From Candidatus Bathyarchaeota archaeon (GTDB lineage: Archaea > Thermoproteota > Bathyarchaeia > JAPDIZ01): DNA of 64,000 bases. The notes below the pieces were generated by a model. The model searched no databases and was not told the origin of the DNA. It was given only the letters and a program-made list of their open reading frames with translations. Made by a program: the position numbers and the translations under genes. The stretch is from contig JAPDIZ010000002.1 in assembly GCA_029259355.1 (NCBI GenBank), forward strand, positions 587,617-651,616. Reading direction: 5' to 3'. This document shows positions 7,507 through 16,931 of this stretch, in pieces (position 1 is the stretch's first letter; each line of letters begins with the position of its first letter).

Positions 7507-9291
7507 ATGGAGTTGGCTGAGAAGAAGTACGTCCCCGACACCAGCGCAGTAATCGAGAAGGTGGTTTCGAAGCTGATTAAGGAGGGGAGGGTATCGGGAA
7601 AGCTGCTCATACACCGAGCGGTAGTTTCGGAGCTCGAGATGCAAGCCAACAGAGGTAGAGAGGTCGGCTTCATAGGGCTGGATGAGCTCAAGAAGGTACA
7701 GCAGCTGGCTGAGGAGAGCGATGGAGCAATTTCGGTCGAGGTTTTTGGCGAGAGACCCACCGAGTCGCAGATTAGGCTGGCGAGAGCAGGGGAGATAGAC
7801 GCCCTTATACGCGATGACGCGTGGAGGATTGGCGCTACCCTTATCACCTGCGACCGCGTGCAAGCAGAGACTGCGCTGGCTATGGGAGTTGACACCATCT
7901 ACATAAAGCCTAGGCGGAGGAAGAAGGGGCTTTTCCTCGACAAGTTCTTCGACTCTAACACCATGTCAGTGCACCTAAAGGAGGGAACAATCCCCTACGC
8001 CAAGAAGGGCGTTCCCGGCAGATGGGAGATGGCCCCCCTCTCAAACCGAGTGCTGACGAAAGCTGATATGGAGCGGTATGTGAGGCAGATCATCAGCGCA
8101 GCAAAAGCTGGGGGAAACGGCTTTGTCGAAAGCGAGAGACGGTGGTCAACCATCGTCCAGCTTGGGGAGTATAGAGTAGTTGTGGTTAAGCCGCCTCTCT
8201 CCGATGGGCTCGAGATAACGGTTACTCGCCCCTTAACCCACCTCGAGCTCGAAGACTACAAGCTACACCCCAAGCTCATCAAGAGGCTCGAGACGCAGGC
8301 TGAGGGAATCTTGATAGCGGGAGCTCCCGGAATGGGCAAAACAACCTTTGCCGAAGCCTTAGCCAGATTCTACGAGAGGAAAGGGAAAACCGTCAAGACA
8401 GTGGAGTCTCCTAGAGACCTACACCTCCCAGACGACGTAACTCAGTACTCCAAGAGCCACGCCGCCCCTGGCGAAATCCACGACATCTTGCTTCTCTCTA
8501 GGCCAGACTATACCGTGTTCGACGAAATGAGAACCTCTGAAGACTTCGCGCTGTTTGCAGACATGAGGCTTGCTGGAGTTGGGATGATCGGCGTCGTCCA
8601 CGCAACAACGCCCATAGACGCCATCCAGAGGATGATAGGAAGGATAGAGCTGGGGGTAATTCCCTCAATCATAGACACTGTGATCTTCATAGAGAACGGC
8701 GAGGTTTCGAAGGTCTACGAGCTTACGAGAGCAGTTAAGGTCCCAACCGGCATGACTGAGCGCGACCTAGCTAGGCCAGTGGTGGAGGTAAGAGACTTCA
8801 TAACAGGCGAGCTCGAGTACGAGATATACACCTTTGGCGAGCAAACTCACGTCATTCCAGTCAGGAGCTGGGAGCAGTCAGCGAGCGAGTTTGCGGAGAA
8901 GGTTTCGGAAGTTGTTCCGGGAGCAAGAGTTGAAGTGTTTGGAAAAAGAGCGAAGGTCTACATCCCAGAGGAGATGGCCACCAGAGGCGTTTTCAGAAGG
9001 CTTAAGAGGCTCGGCAGAGCTCATGGCGTACGCGTCGACGTAGCTACGTCTGAGGGAGAAGAGGTTACGCTTCCCTACGAGCTTAGAGATGAGGGCGATG
9101 CGGTAATCATAGACCTAGGCAAGGGTTTCGCTGGAGCAAGGGTGGCGCTTTATGGAGGAGGCAGGAAGCTAACTTCCGCCAAAGCAGATCAGAGTGGAAA
9201 GATCAGGTTGTCGAAGAAGAGGGGAGCTGGTAAGAAGGTGTTGAGGCTAGTGGATATGGGTGAAAACATCGAGGTGAGGCTAAGGAGCTAA
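7507..9291 (+). CDS. PIN domain-KH-ATPase (archaeal PilT/VapC-type ATPase)
   Basis: This protein is the archaeal-wide fusion of an N-terminal PIN nuclease-like domain with a secretion-type (VirB11/PilT-like) ATPase and a C-terminal KH-like RNA-binding domain. The PIN domain (about residues 8-135) opens with YVPDTSAVIEK and has DALIRDDAWRIGATLITCD. The Walker A motif GAPGMGKT lies at about residues 272-279 and the hexameric-ATPase part continues to about 420 with HATTPIDAIQRMIGR. The KH-like region is at about 455-520. The family is conserved, but its role is still unclear; RNA processing or ribosome-linked quality control is likely. ATG 7507 is preferred to TTG 7504 because of the TATA spacing. 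Confidence 0.88.
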   Translation: MELAEKKYVPDTSAVIEKVVSKLIKEGRVSGKLLIHRAVVSELEMQANRGREVGFIGLDELKKVQQLAEESDGAISVEVFGERPTESQIRLARAGEIDALIRDDAWRIGATLITCDRVQAETALAMGVDTIYIKPRRRKKGLFLDKFFDSNTMSVHLKEGTIPYAKKGVPGRWEMAPLSNRVLTKADMERYVRQIISAAKAGGNGFVESERRWSTIVQLGEYRVVVVKPPLSDGLEITVTRPLTHLELEDYKLHPKLIKRLETQAEGILIAGAPGMGKTTFAEALARFYERKGKTVKTVESPRDLHLPDDVTQYSKSHAAPGEIHDILLLSRPDYTVFDEMRTSEDFALFADMRLAGVGMIGVVHATTPIDAIQRMIGRIELGVIPSIIDTVIFIENGEVSKVYELTRAVKVPTGMTERDLARPVVEVRDFITGELEYEIYTFGEQTHVIPVRSWEQSASEFAEKVSEVVPGARVEVFGKRAKVYIPEEMATRGVFRRLKRLGRAHGVRVDVATSEGEEVTLPYELRDEGDAVIIDLGKGFAGARVALYGGGRKLTSAKADQSGKIRLSKKRGAGKKVLRLVDMGENIEVRLRS

Positions 9292-9987
9292 GAAGCCATG
9301 CTGCCTAAGCAAGTCTCGCAGATAACGCAGCCCCTCTTCGCGCGAAAAAACGCCGTAGTGTCCTTCAGCCAAAACAGTGAAGCTTTCTTTCAGCAACTTC
9401 CGAATCGAGTCAGCCCACTGGCTTAGGTTAGAACCCCACTCCTCGCTAAAAGGTCCGTGAGCATCTTGCGCAAACAATACTCTTTCGCCGTTGGTAGAGA
9501 GCAGTATCGAAATGCTTCCTGGCGTGTGCCCAGGCGTATGAACCCACTCAAACACCTTGTTACCAACTCTAATTTCCCCACCGCTACCCCTCAGCTTAAC
9601 GTCTACGACACAGGGCTTTAGCGAAACCCCATACGCGTAGGCAGCTGACTTGACTCTGTCGCCTTGCTCAAGAACTGGGGCGTCGAGCTCGTGCATGTAG
9701 ACCTTCACCCCATATCTCTCTCTGAAGTAGGCAGCGCCTCCTACGTGGTCTATGTGCAAGTGGGTGATGAGCAAAGCTTCTAAGGCTTCGGGATCGAGCT
9801 CAGCAGATTTCATGTTCTCCTCTATCTGCTTGACGCTTCTGCCAGCTCCGCAGTCTATAAGAGCAACCGCTTTACCGCAGTTGACAGCATACACTAAGCA
9901 GTCCTCAAAATCCGTATATCCAGGACCACCTACCAAGTAGACATCTTTCGCAATTTCCCCAGCTTTGCGTCTCCTCCAGACTGGCAC
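9280..9987 (-). CDS. MBL-fold metallohydrolase
   Basis: This 235-residue metallo-beta-lactamase-fold hydrolase has the THLHIDHVGG metal site at about residues 75-84, HTPGHTPGS further on, and AQDAHGPF supplying the Asp. The active site therefore seems complete. The family includes glyoxalase II-like thioesterases and lactonases, and the substrate cannot be told. The start is GTG at 9987. Its last 12 bases overlap the convergent end of the PIN-ATPase gene. Confidence 0.85.
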   Translation of the reverse strand: MPVWRRRKAGEIAKDVYLVGGPGYTDFEDCLVYAVNCGKAVALIDCGAGRSVKQIEENMKSAELDPEALEALLITHLHIDHVGGAAYFRERYGVKVYMHELDAPVLEQGDRVKSAAYAYGVSLKPCVVDVKLRGSGGEIRVGNKVFEWVHTPGHTPGSISILLSTNGERVLFAQDAHGPFSEEWGSNLSQWADSIRKLLKESFTVLAEGHYGVFSREEGLRYLRDLLRQHGFLAP

Positions 9988-10063
9988 AGCGCCAACACCT
10001 CACCTACAAGATTTGCAAGGAATCTGTTGAACACCCCTTATTACGCGCCTTAGCTATTTTTGT

Positions 10064-10774
10064 GTGGGGATGCGTGTGGAGAAGGGCCTAAACCCCGTGT
10101 TCATAAGGGGATTCGACCTACCGGATGTGTGGTTTAAGGCGGTGGACAAGCTCCTCGATGTGGGATATGAGTACGTCGTTCAGCGAGGCTCTTTCGTAGG
10201 ACACAAGCGCAAGGAGTTCGACTTCGTCGTCCTCCACGTCACCAACCCTGGAAACAGACCCCTGATTCCTGAGGTGCCCAAGGACTTGGAGGGTGTTGTT
10301 CCCGCACCAACCTCCATGGACTACGTCTACGAATACTTCCTTGGCTACATCGCTACCGGCGAGAAGAAGCCTGAAGAAGCATATACCTATGGCCAGAGGC
10401 TCACATCCTACGAGGGGGTAAATCAGCTTAGAGAAGCAATCGAGATCCTAAAGAACACGCCCGAGACGAATCAAGCGATCATGGAGATAGGTACCCCCAC
10501 GGACATACTCCTTGAAGACCCGCCTTGCCTTAGGCTCATCGACTTAAGAGTTCGATACGGGAAGCTACACTTCGTCGTCTACTTCAGGAGCTGGGACCTT
10601 TGGGGAGGGTTCCCCGCAAACCTAGCCGCTATACAGCTGCTGAAGGAGCATATGGCTAAAGAGGTCGGAGTAGGTGATGGAGAGCTTGTGTGCGTATCGA
10701 AGGGGCTTCACCTCTACGACTACCAGTTCGAGTGGGCTATGCTTATCACGAGGAGAAAGAAGCCTGAAGGCTAG
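10064..10774 (+). CDS. Archaeal thymidylate synthase-like protein
   Basis: This 236-residue protein resembles the archaeal ThyA-type family, which makes dTMP or hydroxymethylates dUMP. Support comes from DPPCLRLIDLRV with the catalytic Cys, the following VVYFRSWDLWGGFPANLAAIQ matching the folate/dUMP-binding Arg-Ser-x-Asp region, and GLHLYDYQFEWA near the end. It is shorter than bacterial ThyA because it lacks the large insertions, as is normal in archaea. The start is GTG at 10064 or the ATG at 10070. The 3' end overlaps rps25e by four bases on the opposite strand. Confidence 0.85.
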   Translation: MGMRVEKGLNPVFIRGFDLPDVWFKAVDKLLDVGYEYVVQRGSFVGHKRKEFDFVVLHVTNPGNRPLIPEVPKDLEGVVPAPTSMDYVYEYFLGYIATGEKKPEEAYTYGQRLTSYEGVNQLREAIEILKNTPETNQAIMEIGTPTDILLEDPPCLRLIDLRVRYGKLHFVVYFRSWDLWGGFPANLAAIQLLKEHMAKEVGVGDGELVCVSKGLHLYDYQFEWAMLITRRKKPEG

Positions 10775-11100
10775 GCTGCCGCGGGAGCGTACACCCTGAG
10801 GTGAGCGTTTCCGCTTACCTGCTTGATCAGCTTTCTCTGCTCCAGCACTCGGAGCAGCTGCTTGGCCACGCCTATCCTAAGGTTATACTTTGACGCAACC
10901 ACATAGGGCGTTATAGCCTTAAGCGAGAGAATTTCTTGAACCATAGACTCATCGTCGATGTTGGGCAAGGAGATGCTTCCCAGCCTAGGAGCGTAGGCTT
11001 TCTGAGCCTCCTTCTTCCCTCGCTCACCCTTTTCCTTCTCCTCTCTCAGCCTCTGCTGCCTCTCGAGCTGGCTCAAAGTGGGCTTCTTCTTTCCACCCAC
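10771..11100 (-). CDS. rps25e: 30S ribosomal protein S25e
   Basis: This 109-residue protein is the small-subunit protein S25e found in eukaryotes and some archaea. The winged-helix core runs from about residue 50 (ESMVQEILSLKAITPYVVAS) to the end (QKLIKQVSGNAHLRVYAP-like). The basic, Lys/Glu-rich N-terminus is the usual rRNA-binding tail. The start is GTG at 11100. S25e is missing from Euryarchaeota, so it supports assignment to the TACK group. Confidence 0.92.
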   Translation of the reverse strand: MGGKKKPTLSQLERQQRLREEKEKGERGKKEAQKAYAPRLGSISLPNIDDESMVQEILSLKAITPYVVASKYNLRIGVAKQLLRVLEQRKLIKQVSGNAHLRVYAPAAA

Positions 11101-11155
11101 TTAAGCCACCCCCGAGGGCTTCAGGAATTTTATTTAGAGCAGGGGTAGATAGGCG

Positions 11156-13264
11156 TTACTCAGGGCTTAGCCTCATCCTCGCGTCGACGGCGACGCAGCC
11201 CCTTCCCTCAGGCAATACTATAAGGGGGTTTATGTCTATCTCCAGAATCTCAGCGAACCTCGTCGAGAGTGTAGAGAGCCTAAGCAGAACGTCTACGATT
11301 GATGATATGTCGGATGGGGGCTCTCCCCTGAAGCCTCTGAGGATCTTGTACATCTTAATCTCCCTCACCATCTCCTCCGCATCTTCTCGCGTAAGCGGAG
11401 CTACTCTGAAGGAGACATCCCTCACTGCCTCTATGTAGATGCCTCCTAAGCCAAACATGATCACTGGACCGAAGCACGGGTCTCGATACATCCCCGCAAC
11501 AACTTCTTTGCCACCCATCACCATCTCTTGAACCAAAACCCCTATCACCTCAGCGAATGGAGCATAAGCTTCTGTTCTCCACTTGAGTATGGCGAAGGCG
11601 TCTTCAACCTCTCGTGGAGACTCGATCCCCACCCTTACAGCGCCTATGTCGGATTTGTGCACTATCTGAGGCGATACGAGCTTCATGACGAGGGGATACC
11701 TTATCTCCTCTGCGATCTTCATGGCCTCGTCTAGGTCGTGGGCGAGCCCGCCCCTAGGCGTGGGGATGCCGCAAGCTCTCAGTATCTCGATGGCTTCGGT
11801 TTCGAGAAGGTTTTGCCTGCCAACGGACCTAACCAACTGGATGATCTTTCTGATGCTTTCCTCATCTATTTCGATTTCTGGTGGCTTCCTCGTCTTTCCC
11901 ACCGCTTTTTGCCTAAGCCTTGCGTAGAGGTAAAGCCCGTATAGCGAGTAAGCGGCTCTCTCAGGAGTGGCATAGTTAGGAATCCCATGCTTCTTAAGGA
12001 TCTCAATGCCTTCCCTAACCATCTTGCCGCCCATCCAGCAAGCCACGACGGGCTTACCGCCTCTCTTCGCGACCTCGGCTAGGTAGGTAGCTGTCTTCTC
12101 TGGCTCAGTAACGTCTTGGGGAGTTAGAATCACTAGAAGTCCACCCACGCTTTCGTCTTCTATCAGCTCCTCAAAGGCGCTTCTGTACCTCTCGGCTTCA
12201 GCGTCTCCGATGAGGTCTAGGGGATTGCGCACCTGCACCTTCTTGGGCAAGCGCTGCCTAAGCCTATCGACGGTGGCGCTGGAGAAGCTAGCTAGCTCAA
12301 GCCCAAGCTTAGAGCAAGCATCGGTTGCGGCTATCCCTGGACCGCCTGCGTTAGTCACTATCGCAACGCCCTTTTCGAGCGAGGGAAGAGGCTGGGTAGC
12401 GAAGGCCATAGCTAGGTCGAACAGCTCCTCTACGCTGCCTACGCGGATGACGTTAGACTGCTTGAAAGCGGAGGAGTAGGCCGCCTCCGAGCCAGCCAGC
12501 GAGCCCGTGTGAGACGATACCGCTCTAGCTCCTGCCTCGCTAGTGCCCAGCCTGAGGACAATTATTGGCTTGGTCTTAGAGACCTCGTAGGCGGTTTCGA
12601 TGAACTCTGGACCCCTCGTTATGGACTCGATATAGAGGAGTATGACGCCTGTGTCTGGGTCATCCTTCAGCTCCTTGAGCAAATCGACCTCGTCTACGTC
12701 GGCTTTGTTGCCTATGCTGATAAACTTGCTGAAACCCACCCCCTGCTCAACCGACCAGTCCAGTATGGAGGTTGCGAGAGCTCCGCTCTGCGATATGAAG
12801 GCTATCTTGCCGGGAAGAGGAGGCTCGGGAGCGAAGCTAGCGTTTATGCCAGCCACCGCGTTGATTACGCCTAAGCAGTTGGGCCCTATGAAGCGTATGC
12901 CATACCTCTTCGCTACCTCAACGACTTCTTCCTCCAGCCAAGCCCCCTTTTCTCCGATCTCCTTGAAACCCGCAGTGATGATTACGGCGTACTTTATGCC
13001 CTTCTTCCCGCAATCCTCCATCACTTGAGGAACCGAGAGCCTAGGAACCACTATGACCGCTAGGTCTGGCACCTCAGGGAGGTTTAGCACACTGGGGTAG
13101 CACTTCACCCCCAGCACTTCTTCAGCTTGAGAGTTAACCGGGTACACCCGCACCTTCGACTCTAACAAGTTCTTGAATATGGAGTGGCCGACCTTACCCG
13201 GCTTACGCGAAGCTCCTACGACAACAACCGAAGATGGGTTGAGCAGTTTATGTAGCTCGTCCAC
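11156..13264 (-). CDS. Acetate/acyl-CoA ligase (ADP-forming), alpha-beta fusion
   Basis: This enzyme makes ATP from acyl-CoA, ADP and phosphate and is the energy-conserving last step of peptide or sugar fermentation in archaea. It fuses the CoA-binding and ligase domains of the alpha subunit (SVVVVGASRKPGKVGHS at the start; SHTGSLAG with the phosphorylated His) to the ATP-grasp beta subunit (about residue 480 on, with YPLVMKLVSPQIVHKSD). I place the start at GTG 13264, giving 702 residues, because the frame upstream of it would run through the divergent stress-protein gene, and GGGGTGG just before it can serve as ribosome binding site. Confidence 0.9.
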   Translation of the reverse strand: MDELHKLLNPSSVVVVGASRKPGKVGHSIFKNLLESKVRVYPVNSQAEEVLGVKCYPSVLNLPEVPDLAVIVVPRLSVPQVMEDCGKKGIKYAVIITAGFKEIGEKGAWLEEEVVEVAKRYGIRFIGPNCLGVINAVAGINASFAPEPPLPGKIAFISQSGALATSILDWSVEQGVGFSKFISIGNKADVDEVDLLKELKDDPDTGVILLYIESITRGPEFIETAYEVSKTKPIIVLRLGTSEAGARAVSSHTGSLAGSEAAYSSAFKQSNVIRVGSVEELFDLAMAFATQPLPSLEKGVAIVTNAGGPGIAATDACSKLGLELASFSSATVDRLRQRLPKKVQVRNPLDLIGDAEAERYRSAFEELIEDESVGGLLVILTPQDVTEPEKTATYLAEVAKRGGKPVVACWMGGKMVREGIEILKKHGIPNYATPERAAYSLYGLYLYARLRQKAVGKTRKPPEIEIDEESIRKIIQLVRSVGRQNLLETEAIEILRACGIPTPRGGLAHDLDEAMKIAEEIRYPLVMKLVSPQIVHKSDIGAVRVGIESPREVEDAFAILKWRTEAYAPFAEVIGVLVQEMVMGGKEVVAGMYRDPCFGPVIMFGLGGIYIEAVRDVSFRVAPLTREDAEEMVREIKMYKILRGFRGEPPSDISSIVDVLLRLSTLSTRFAEILEIDINPLIVLPEGRGCVAVDARMRLSPE

Positions 13265-13334
13265 CTTCCACCCCAACCACAGCTCTAATGTACCATGCTT
13301 CCCCGTTATGTATTTGGCGAAGGGGGGACGCTGC

Positions 13335-13783
13335 TTGGAACAAAGTTTTTGCAGAAAAATATTGCTTCCCATAGACAGCTCAGACTGCTCCAAGGTGGCT
13401 GCAAGCTACGCGCTGAAGGTTGCTGAGCTGAACAACGCTGAGCTCCACGTAATACACATCGTAGACGAGACAACGGCGTCGGCCTACGCAGAGCAGAAGA
13501 AGATTTCCAGAGACCAAGCGTTTCGACAGCTCGTCAAAGAAGGAAAGAAGATGGTGGAGGAGGTGGTGCGAGAGGCTGCGAAGAAGGGGCTGGCAACCAA
13601 GAGCTATGTGAGGACGGGGGTGGTGGTTGAACAGATAGTTCAAGCTGCTGAGGAGTTCGGCGCAGACCTAATCGTCATGGGCACACACGGCAGAACCGGC
13701 TCCAGCAGGATGATCGTAGGAAGCATTGCTGAAAAGTCATTAGACACGCCCCCTGCCCAGTGCTGGTGATCAGATGCCACTAG
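13335..13783 (+). CDS. Universal stress protein, frameshifted near its C-terminus
   Basis: This UspA-family protein has the family start KILLPIDSSDCSK and the nucleotide-binding motif GTHGRTGSSRMIVGSIAEK. The start is TTG at 13335. In the literal frame the last residues are nonsense (SLDTPPAQCW, stop at 13769). Shifting frame at about 13736 restores the expected ending VIRHAPCPVLVIR with a stop at 13783, as if one G were missing from the AAG-TCA junction. This is either a sequencing error or a real recent frameshift; the rest of the ATP-binding site is intact. Confidence 0.8.
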
Positions 13784-13855
13784 GAGGTTGAGGCGTTATC
13801 AAACGTAAAGCAGATCTCTACGAGAGTTGAGAGCGTCGAGTCGTTTGTCAGTGCT

Positions 13856-14641
13856 TTGCTTTCAACGCCCGGCGCTAGCGCTCAAGAGCTGAGGTCCCGG
13901 TACGAGCATACTCGCATAGCGATCGATCACCACACCATAGTCGTTTTCCGCAGCGGAGCAGTGGTTTTTCCCGAAGAGCAGAGCATCATCTCCGTCGTTG
14001 AGGAAGCACTTAAGCGCTCAGAACCCTCGTGGAAAGGTGTGTTGGTTGGAAGCGACGAAGCTGGTAAAGGAGAGCGCGTAGGCCCTCTCGTAGTGGCGTC
14101 GGTGGCTTTGGAGTGGGAAAGCGCTATCGCGCTAAAGGCGAGGGGGCTTGTTGAGAGCAAGCACGTCTCCGCCAAAAGGCTCTACAGGCTCGCTGAGCTA
14201 ATTCGCTGCAAAGCGCTTGCTCACCACGTAGCCGTACTTGAGCCCAAGAAGCTCAATCAGCTCATGGCAGAATACAGGCGAAGAGAGCTTACGCTAAACG
14301 ACCTCCTCGCTGAGCTCCACGCGGTCGCGAACATGGAGGTTTTGAAAATGCTTCCAAAAGCTAAGGAGGTGCGAGTAGTCGTTGACTTGTTCGATGGGGA
14401 GAAAGTGGCTGCGGCTATGAAGCCGCTTGCGGAGGAGTGGAAGTTTGAGCTGGTGCAAGAGACTAGTGCAGAGAGGTATGCACCCGTAGCTGCTGCAAGC
14501 ATTTTGGCGAGAGAAGCTAGGGAGCGCTGGCTAGAGAGAGCGTCGGAGAAGCTGGGGATAGACTTGAGGAAAGCGAGCGTTGACGAAATCGCTCAGGCGG
14601 GAAGCCTCGAGGAGTACGTCAAGACGTTCTTCTCGGCGTAG
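13856..14641 (+). CDS. rnhC: Ribonuclease HIII
   Basis: This enzyme cuts RNA in RNA-DNA hybrids. The motif GSDEAGKGE (D67, E68 in this numbering) with GPLVVASVAL is the RNase HIII variant of the HII family, and VVVDLFDGEK carries the later catalytic Asp. About 60 residues before it can be the N-terminal TBP-like substrate-binding domain. The TTG at 13856 is the only usual start, but coding sense continues upstream to a stop at 13783 without any ATG, GTG or TTG, and a good ribosome binding site (GGAGGT at 13783-13788) sits there. The true start may thus be near 13793 with an unusual codon, or a base may be wrong. HIII rather than HII is less common in archaea. Confidence 0.8.
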   Translation: MLSTPGASAQELRSRYEHTRIAIDHHTIVVFRSGAVVFPEEQSIISVVEEALKRSEPSWKGVLVGSDEAGKGERVGPLVVASVALEWESAIALKARGLVESKHVSAKRLYRLAELIRCKALAHHVAVLEPKKLNQLMAEYRRRELTLNDLLAELHAVANMEVLKMLPKAKEVRVVVDLFDGEKVAAAMKPLAEEWKFELVQETSAERYAPVAAASILAREARERWLERASEKLGIDLRKASVDEIAQAGSLEEYVKTFFSA

Positions 14642-14649
14642 GTAATTCC

Positions 14650-15537
14650 CTATCGCTTACCCACTTCAGAGGCTATCTCTTGGAGATACTCGAAAACGCT
14701 GCACACTCTCGCATCGGGGATGTCCTCAACTCCTCCATCGCCTATTCTAAACCTTGCGCAGCGGTTGGTGGGCTGCTCAAGAGATTTTTCGAGGATTGCG
14801 AGCTTGTCGCCAGAAGCGTTTTCGAGGGTGTATAGCCGGATCAGGTTTTTGGAGTAGTAGACTAGGTGCTGACCACCGATTAGGGGAAACTTCCACGCTC
14901 CAAGCCCAGCTTCTACATCAATAGCGCTCTCGCCAGATAGGATAGCCTTCACCGCTTCAGCTCTTCTGTGCTCAGCGAACGCATCAGCAGCTGCGCTCCT
15001 CGTCCAAGTAACGATTATCGACGGAGCCTCGTAGGCTGAGGCTATGTGGAGAAGCGAGTTGATCTCGGTGCTGAGCTTTCCCTGAAGCTCCCTAGCCCTA
15101 GACGCTAGAACGTTGATGGGGGTGTTCAGCAGCTGGCCGTGGTAGATACTGGCTATGGAGTCTATGGCGAGTAGCAGGGGAGGTTTTTTGGAGGACTTCA
15201 CCTCATCTCTTATCCTCTTCATCGCAACTTCGTGCTGCTCCCTCAGCTCAGTAACCTTGTAGAGCCTGAGATGCTCCAAAGCCTTGTTTGGGTCTAGCCC
15301 CCTCGCTTTAGCCATAGAGGCGAAGCGGGTGAGGCTCCACCCACCCTCGGTGTCGATGACGTAGGCGCACCTACCCTCTGCTTCGCCCGACCGAATGGCG
15401 TGGAGAATTGCCGACATTATTATGGTTGTTTTCCCCGTTCCGGGGTCGCCGTAGATGGTGTTGGTTACGCCAGCCAAAAACCCTCCACCCAGCAACTCGT
15501 CGAGCAATCGAGACCCGGTAGACAACCTGCTACTCAC
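14650..15537 (-). CDS. RadB-like RecA-family ATPase
   Basis: This 295-residue protein is a RecA/RadA core without the N-terminal helix-hairpin-helix domain of RadA, as in RadB and related paralogues. Walker A is GDPGTGKTT (about residues 30-38) and Walker B is LLLAIDSIASI (about 120). The segment RARELQGKLSTEINSLLHIA corresponds to the RadA loop region. It probably binds DNA or regulates recombination. Its GTG start at 15537 overlaps the stop of the upstream gene (GTGA), so translation is coupled. It is the last gene of a co-directional set with 15534-16931 and 16924-18729, which suggests it acts with them. Confidence 0.8.
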   Translation of the reverse strand: MSSRLSTGSRLLDELLGGGFLAGVTNTIYGDPGTGKTTIIMSAILHAIRSGEAEGRCAYVIDTEGGWSLTRFASMAKARGLDPNKALEHLRLYKVTELREQHEVAMKRIRDEVKSSKKPPLLLAIDSIASIYHGQLLNTPINVLASRARELQGKLSTEINSLLHIASAYEAPSIIVTWTRSAAADAFAEHRRAEAVKAILSGESAIDVEAGLGAWKFPLIGGQHLVYYSKNLIRLYTLENASGDKLAILEKSLEQPTNRCARFRIGDGGVEDIPDARVCSVFEYLQEIASEVGKR

Positions 15538-16931
15538 TCCAAACCCCCCTCCTCAAAGCTTGAGAAAGCTCTTCTCCCAAGCTCTGTGAGCGACAGCACT
15601 ACGCTTCCATCTACTGGAGATATGTGGGTGGTGACTAGCCTCCTTCTCTCAAGCTCTCTCAAAACCCAGAGAACATCCTCAGCATCGTGCTGTGGAAGAG
15701 CCCTTAGCAGAGAGAGCTTGGAGACCTGCCCACGCTCGGCTAGCTCAGCCAAGACATCCCTAGCAACCCTCGCCAAGCTCCCAAAATCCTCCCAAACACG
15801 CAGAGGCTCTTCAGGCGGCTTGGGGATGAGCCCCTGCTTTGACATGCGCTCCCTCAGCTCCTCGTAGCTCGGGGGCTCTGTCAGCAGCCACCAACCCCAG
15901 TCGATCGATACCAGAATAGGCGCCTTCTCCACCGGCGACTTGAGCACAGCACATTTGCTTGGAGCGCTTCGGTAGAAGGACCTAGCCTCGTAGGATAGGC
16001 CAAACCACTGGGAAAAAAGCGACCACTCCCTCGAATCGCTCGGCACATGCACCACCTTCGTCTCAGCGTAGGCTGCTGCGAGAGGATCTAGCTCGCAGAT
16101 GGAGAAGCCACACAAAGCTATGGAGAGGCCGTAGACCTGCGCTTCCTCTAGTAGGAGGAGCTTTCGCAGATCCCTCCTATCCGTGGGAAGCATAGACCTA
16201 TTCGCAAACAACGCCTCCGCACAGTCGAGCACAAATAGCTTGTTCTCCAAGCCACCGCTGCTCCTAGCCCACGCCAGCGCCTTTGCCAGCAAAACCGCTT
16301 GGACAAACGTTCTAGCGCGTAGGTCAACCACGTCTTCAGCAGAAACCACCGTCAAGCCCTTTGCCAGCTCAGACAACGGAACGCCTGCTCCCTCCACGAA
16401 CGCTGTAAGCGCTCTCCTGAACAGGGGAGCGAAGGCTTCGGCCAGCGCAGAGCACTGAGCTACGCTTAGGGGGACGTGGACCTCTTCCTCCAAGTGCGCC
16501 TTCAGCGTTTCCAGAGTCGGCGTCGCACTTGGCTGAGACTCGTAGAGGCTGATCAGAGAAGCCTTGAGAGATGATTCGAGCCTGTCGGAAAGCCTGTAGG
16601 ACTGGGCAAACGCCCAGGTCAGAAGCTCAGCGTAGTCGCACCCATCCAGGCCCTCCGGATACATGGGGTTGATCGCAACGGTGTCTCCGAGCTTGAGAAG
16701 CCTCGCACCCTCCACAGCTGCTAAGCCCCTAAACCTCCCGAAGAGATCTATCACCAACACATCGTAGCCAAGCTCCCAAGCAGACATCGCCAAAGCCTGT
16801 GAGGTGAGGTAGCTCCTCGGACCATAGACGAGTACGTTGGATTCGAGCTCCTCTGGATACAGGTACTTTTCCCCAACCACGGCACCGCTCTCAGGGTCGA
16901 TTACCGCTCCGAGAAAAACAGCCTCAACCAC
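15534..16931 (-). CDS. HerA/VirB4-like protein with decayed P-loop and C-terminal winged helix
   Basis: The 465-residue protein has the outline of a HerA/VirB4 ATPase: a first strand and loop VLVYGPRSYLTSQA at about residues 32-45 followed by GYDVLVIDLFGRFRGL, then a large helical region, then KLFVLDCAEALF at the Walker B position. The P-loop lacks the GK(S/T) signature, so ATP hydrolysis is doubtful. The last 80 residues form a winged-helix domain (VSKLSLLRALPQHDAEDVL). The start is GTG or TTG at 16931, overlapping the upstream gene by 8 bases. I infer a structural partner of the neighbouring RadB-like ATPase, not a working motor. Confidence 0.5.
   Translation of the reverse strand: MVEAVFLGAVIDPESGAVVGEKYLYPEELESNVLVYGPRSYLTSQALAMSAWELGYDVLVIDLFGRFRGLAAVEGARLLKLGDTVAINPMYPEGLDGCDYAELLTWAFAQSYRLSDRLESSLKASLISLYESQPSATPTLETLKAHLEEEVHVPLSVAQCSALAEAFAPLFRRALTAFVEGAGVPLSELAKGLTVVSAEDVVDLRARTFVQAVLLAKALAWARSSGGLENKLFVLDCAEALFANRSMLPTDRRDLRKLLLLEEAQVYGLSIALCGFSICELDPLAAAYAETKVVHVPSDSREWSLFSQWFGLSYEARSFYRSAPSKCAVLKSPVEKAPILVSIDWGWWLLTEPPSYEELRERMSKQGLIPKPPEEPLRVWEDFGSLARVARDVLAELAERGQVSKLSLLRALPQHDAEDVLWVLRELERRRLVTTHISPVDGSVVLSLTELGRRAFSSFEEGGLE

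Noticed and set aside
13265..13393. Longer N-terminus of the acyl-CoA ligase.
   Set aside because: It would overlap the start of the divergent stress protein, and the family begins at the GTG 13264 position.
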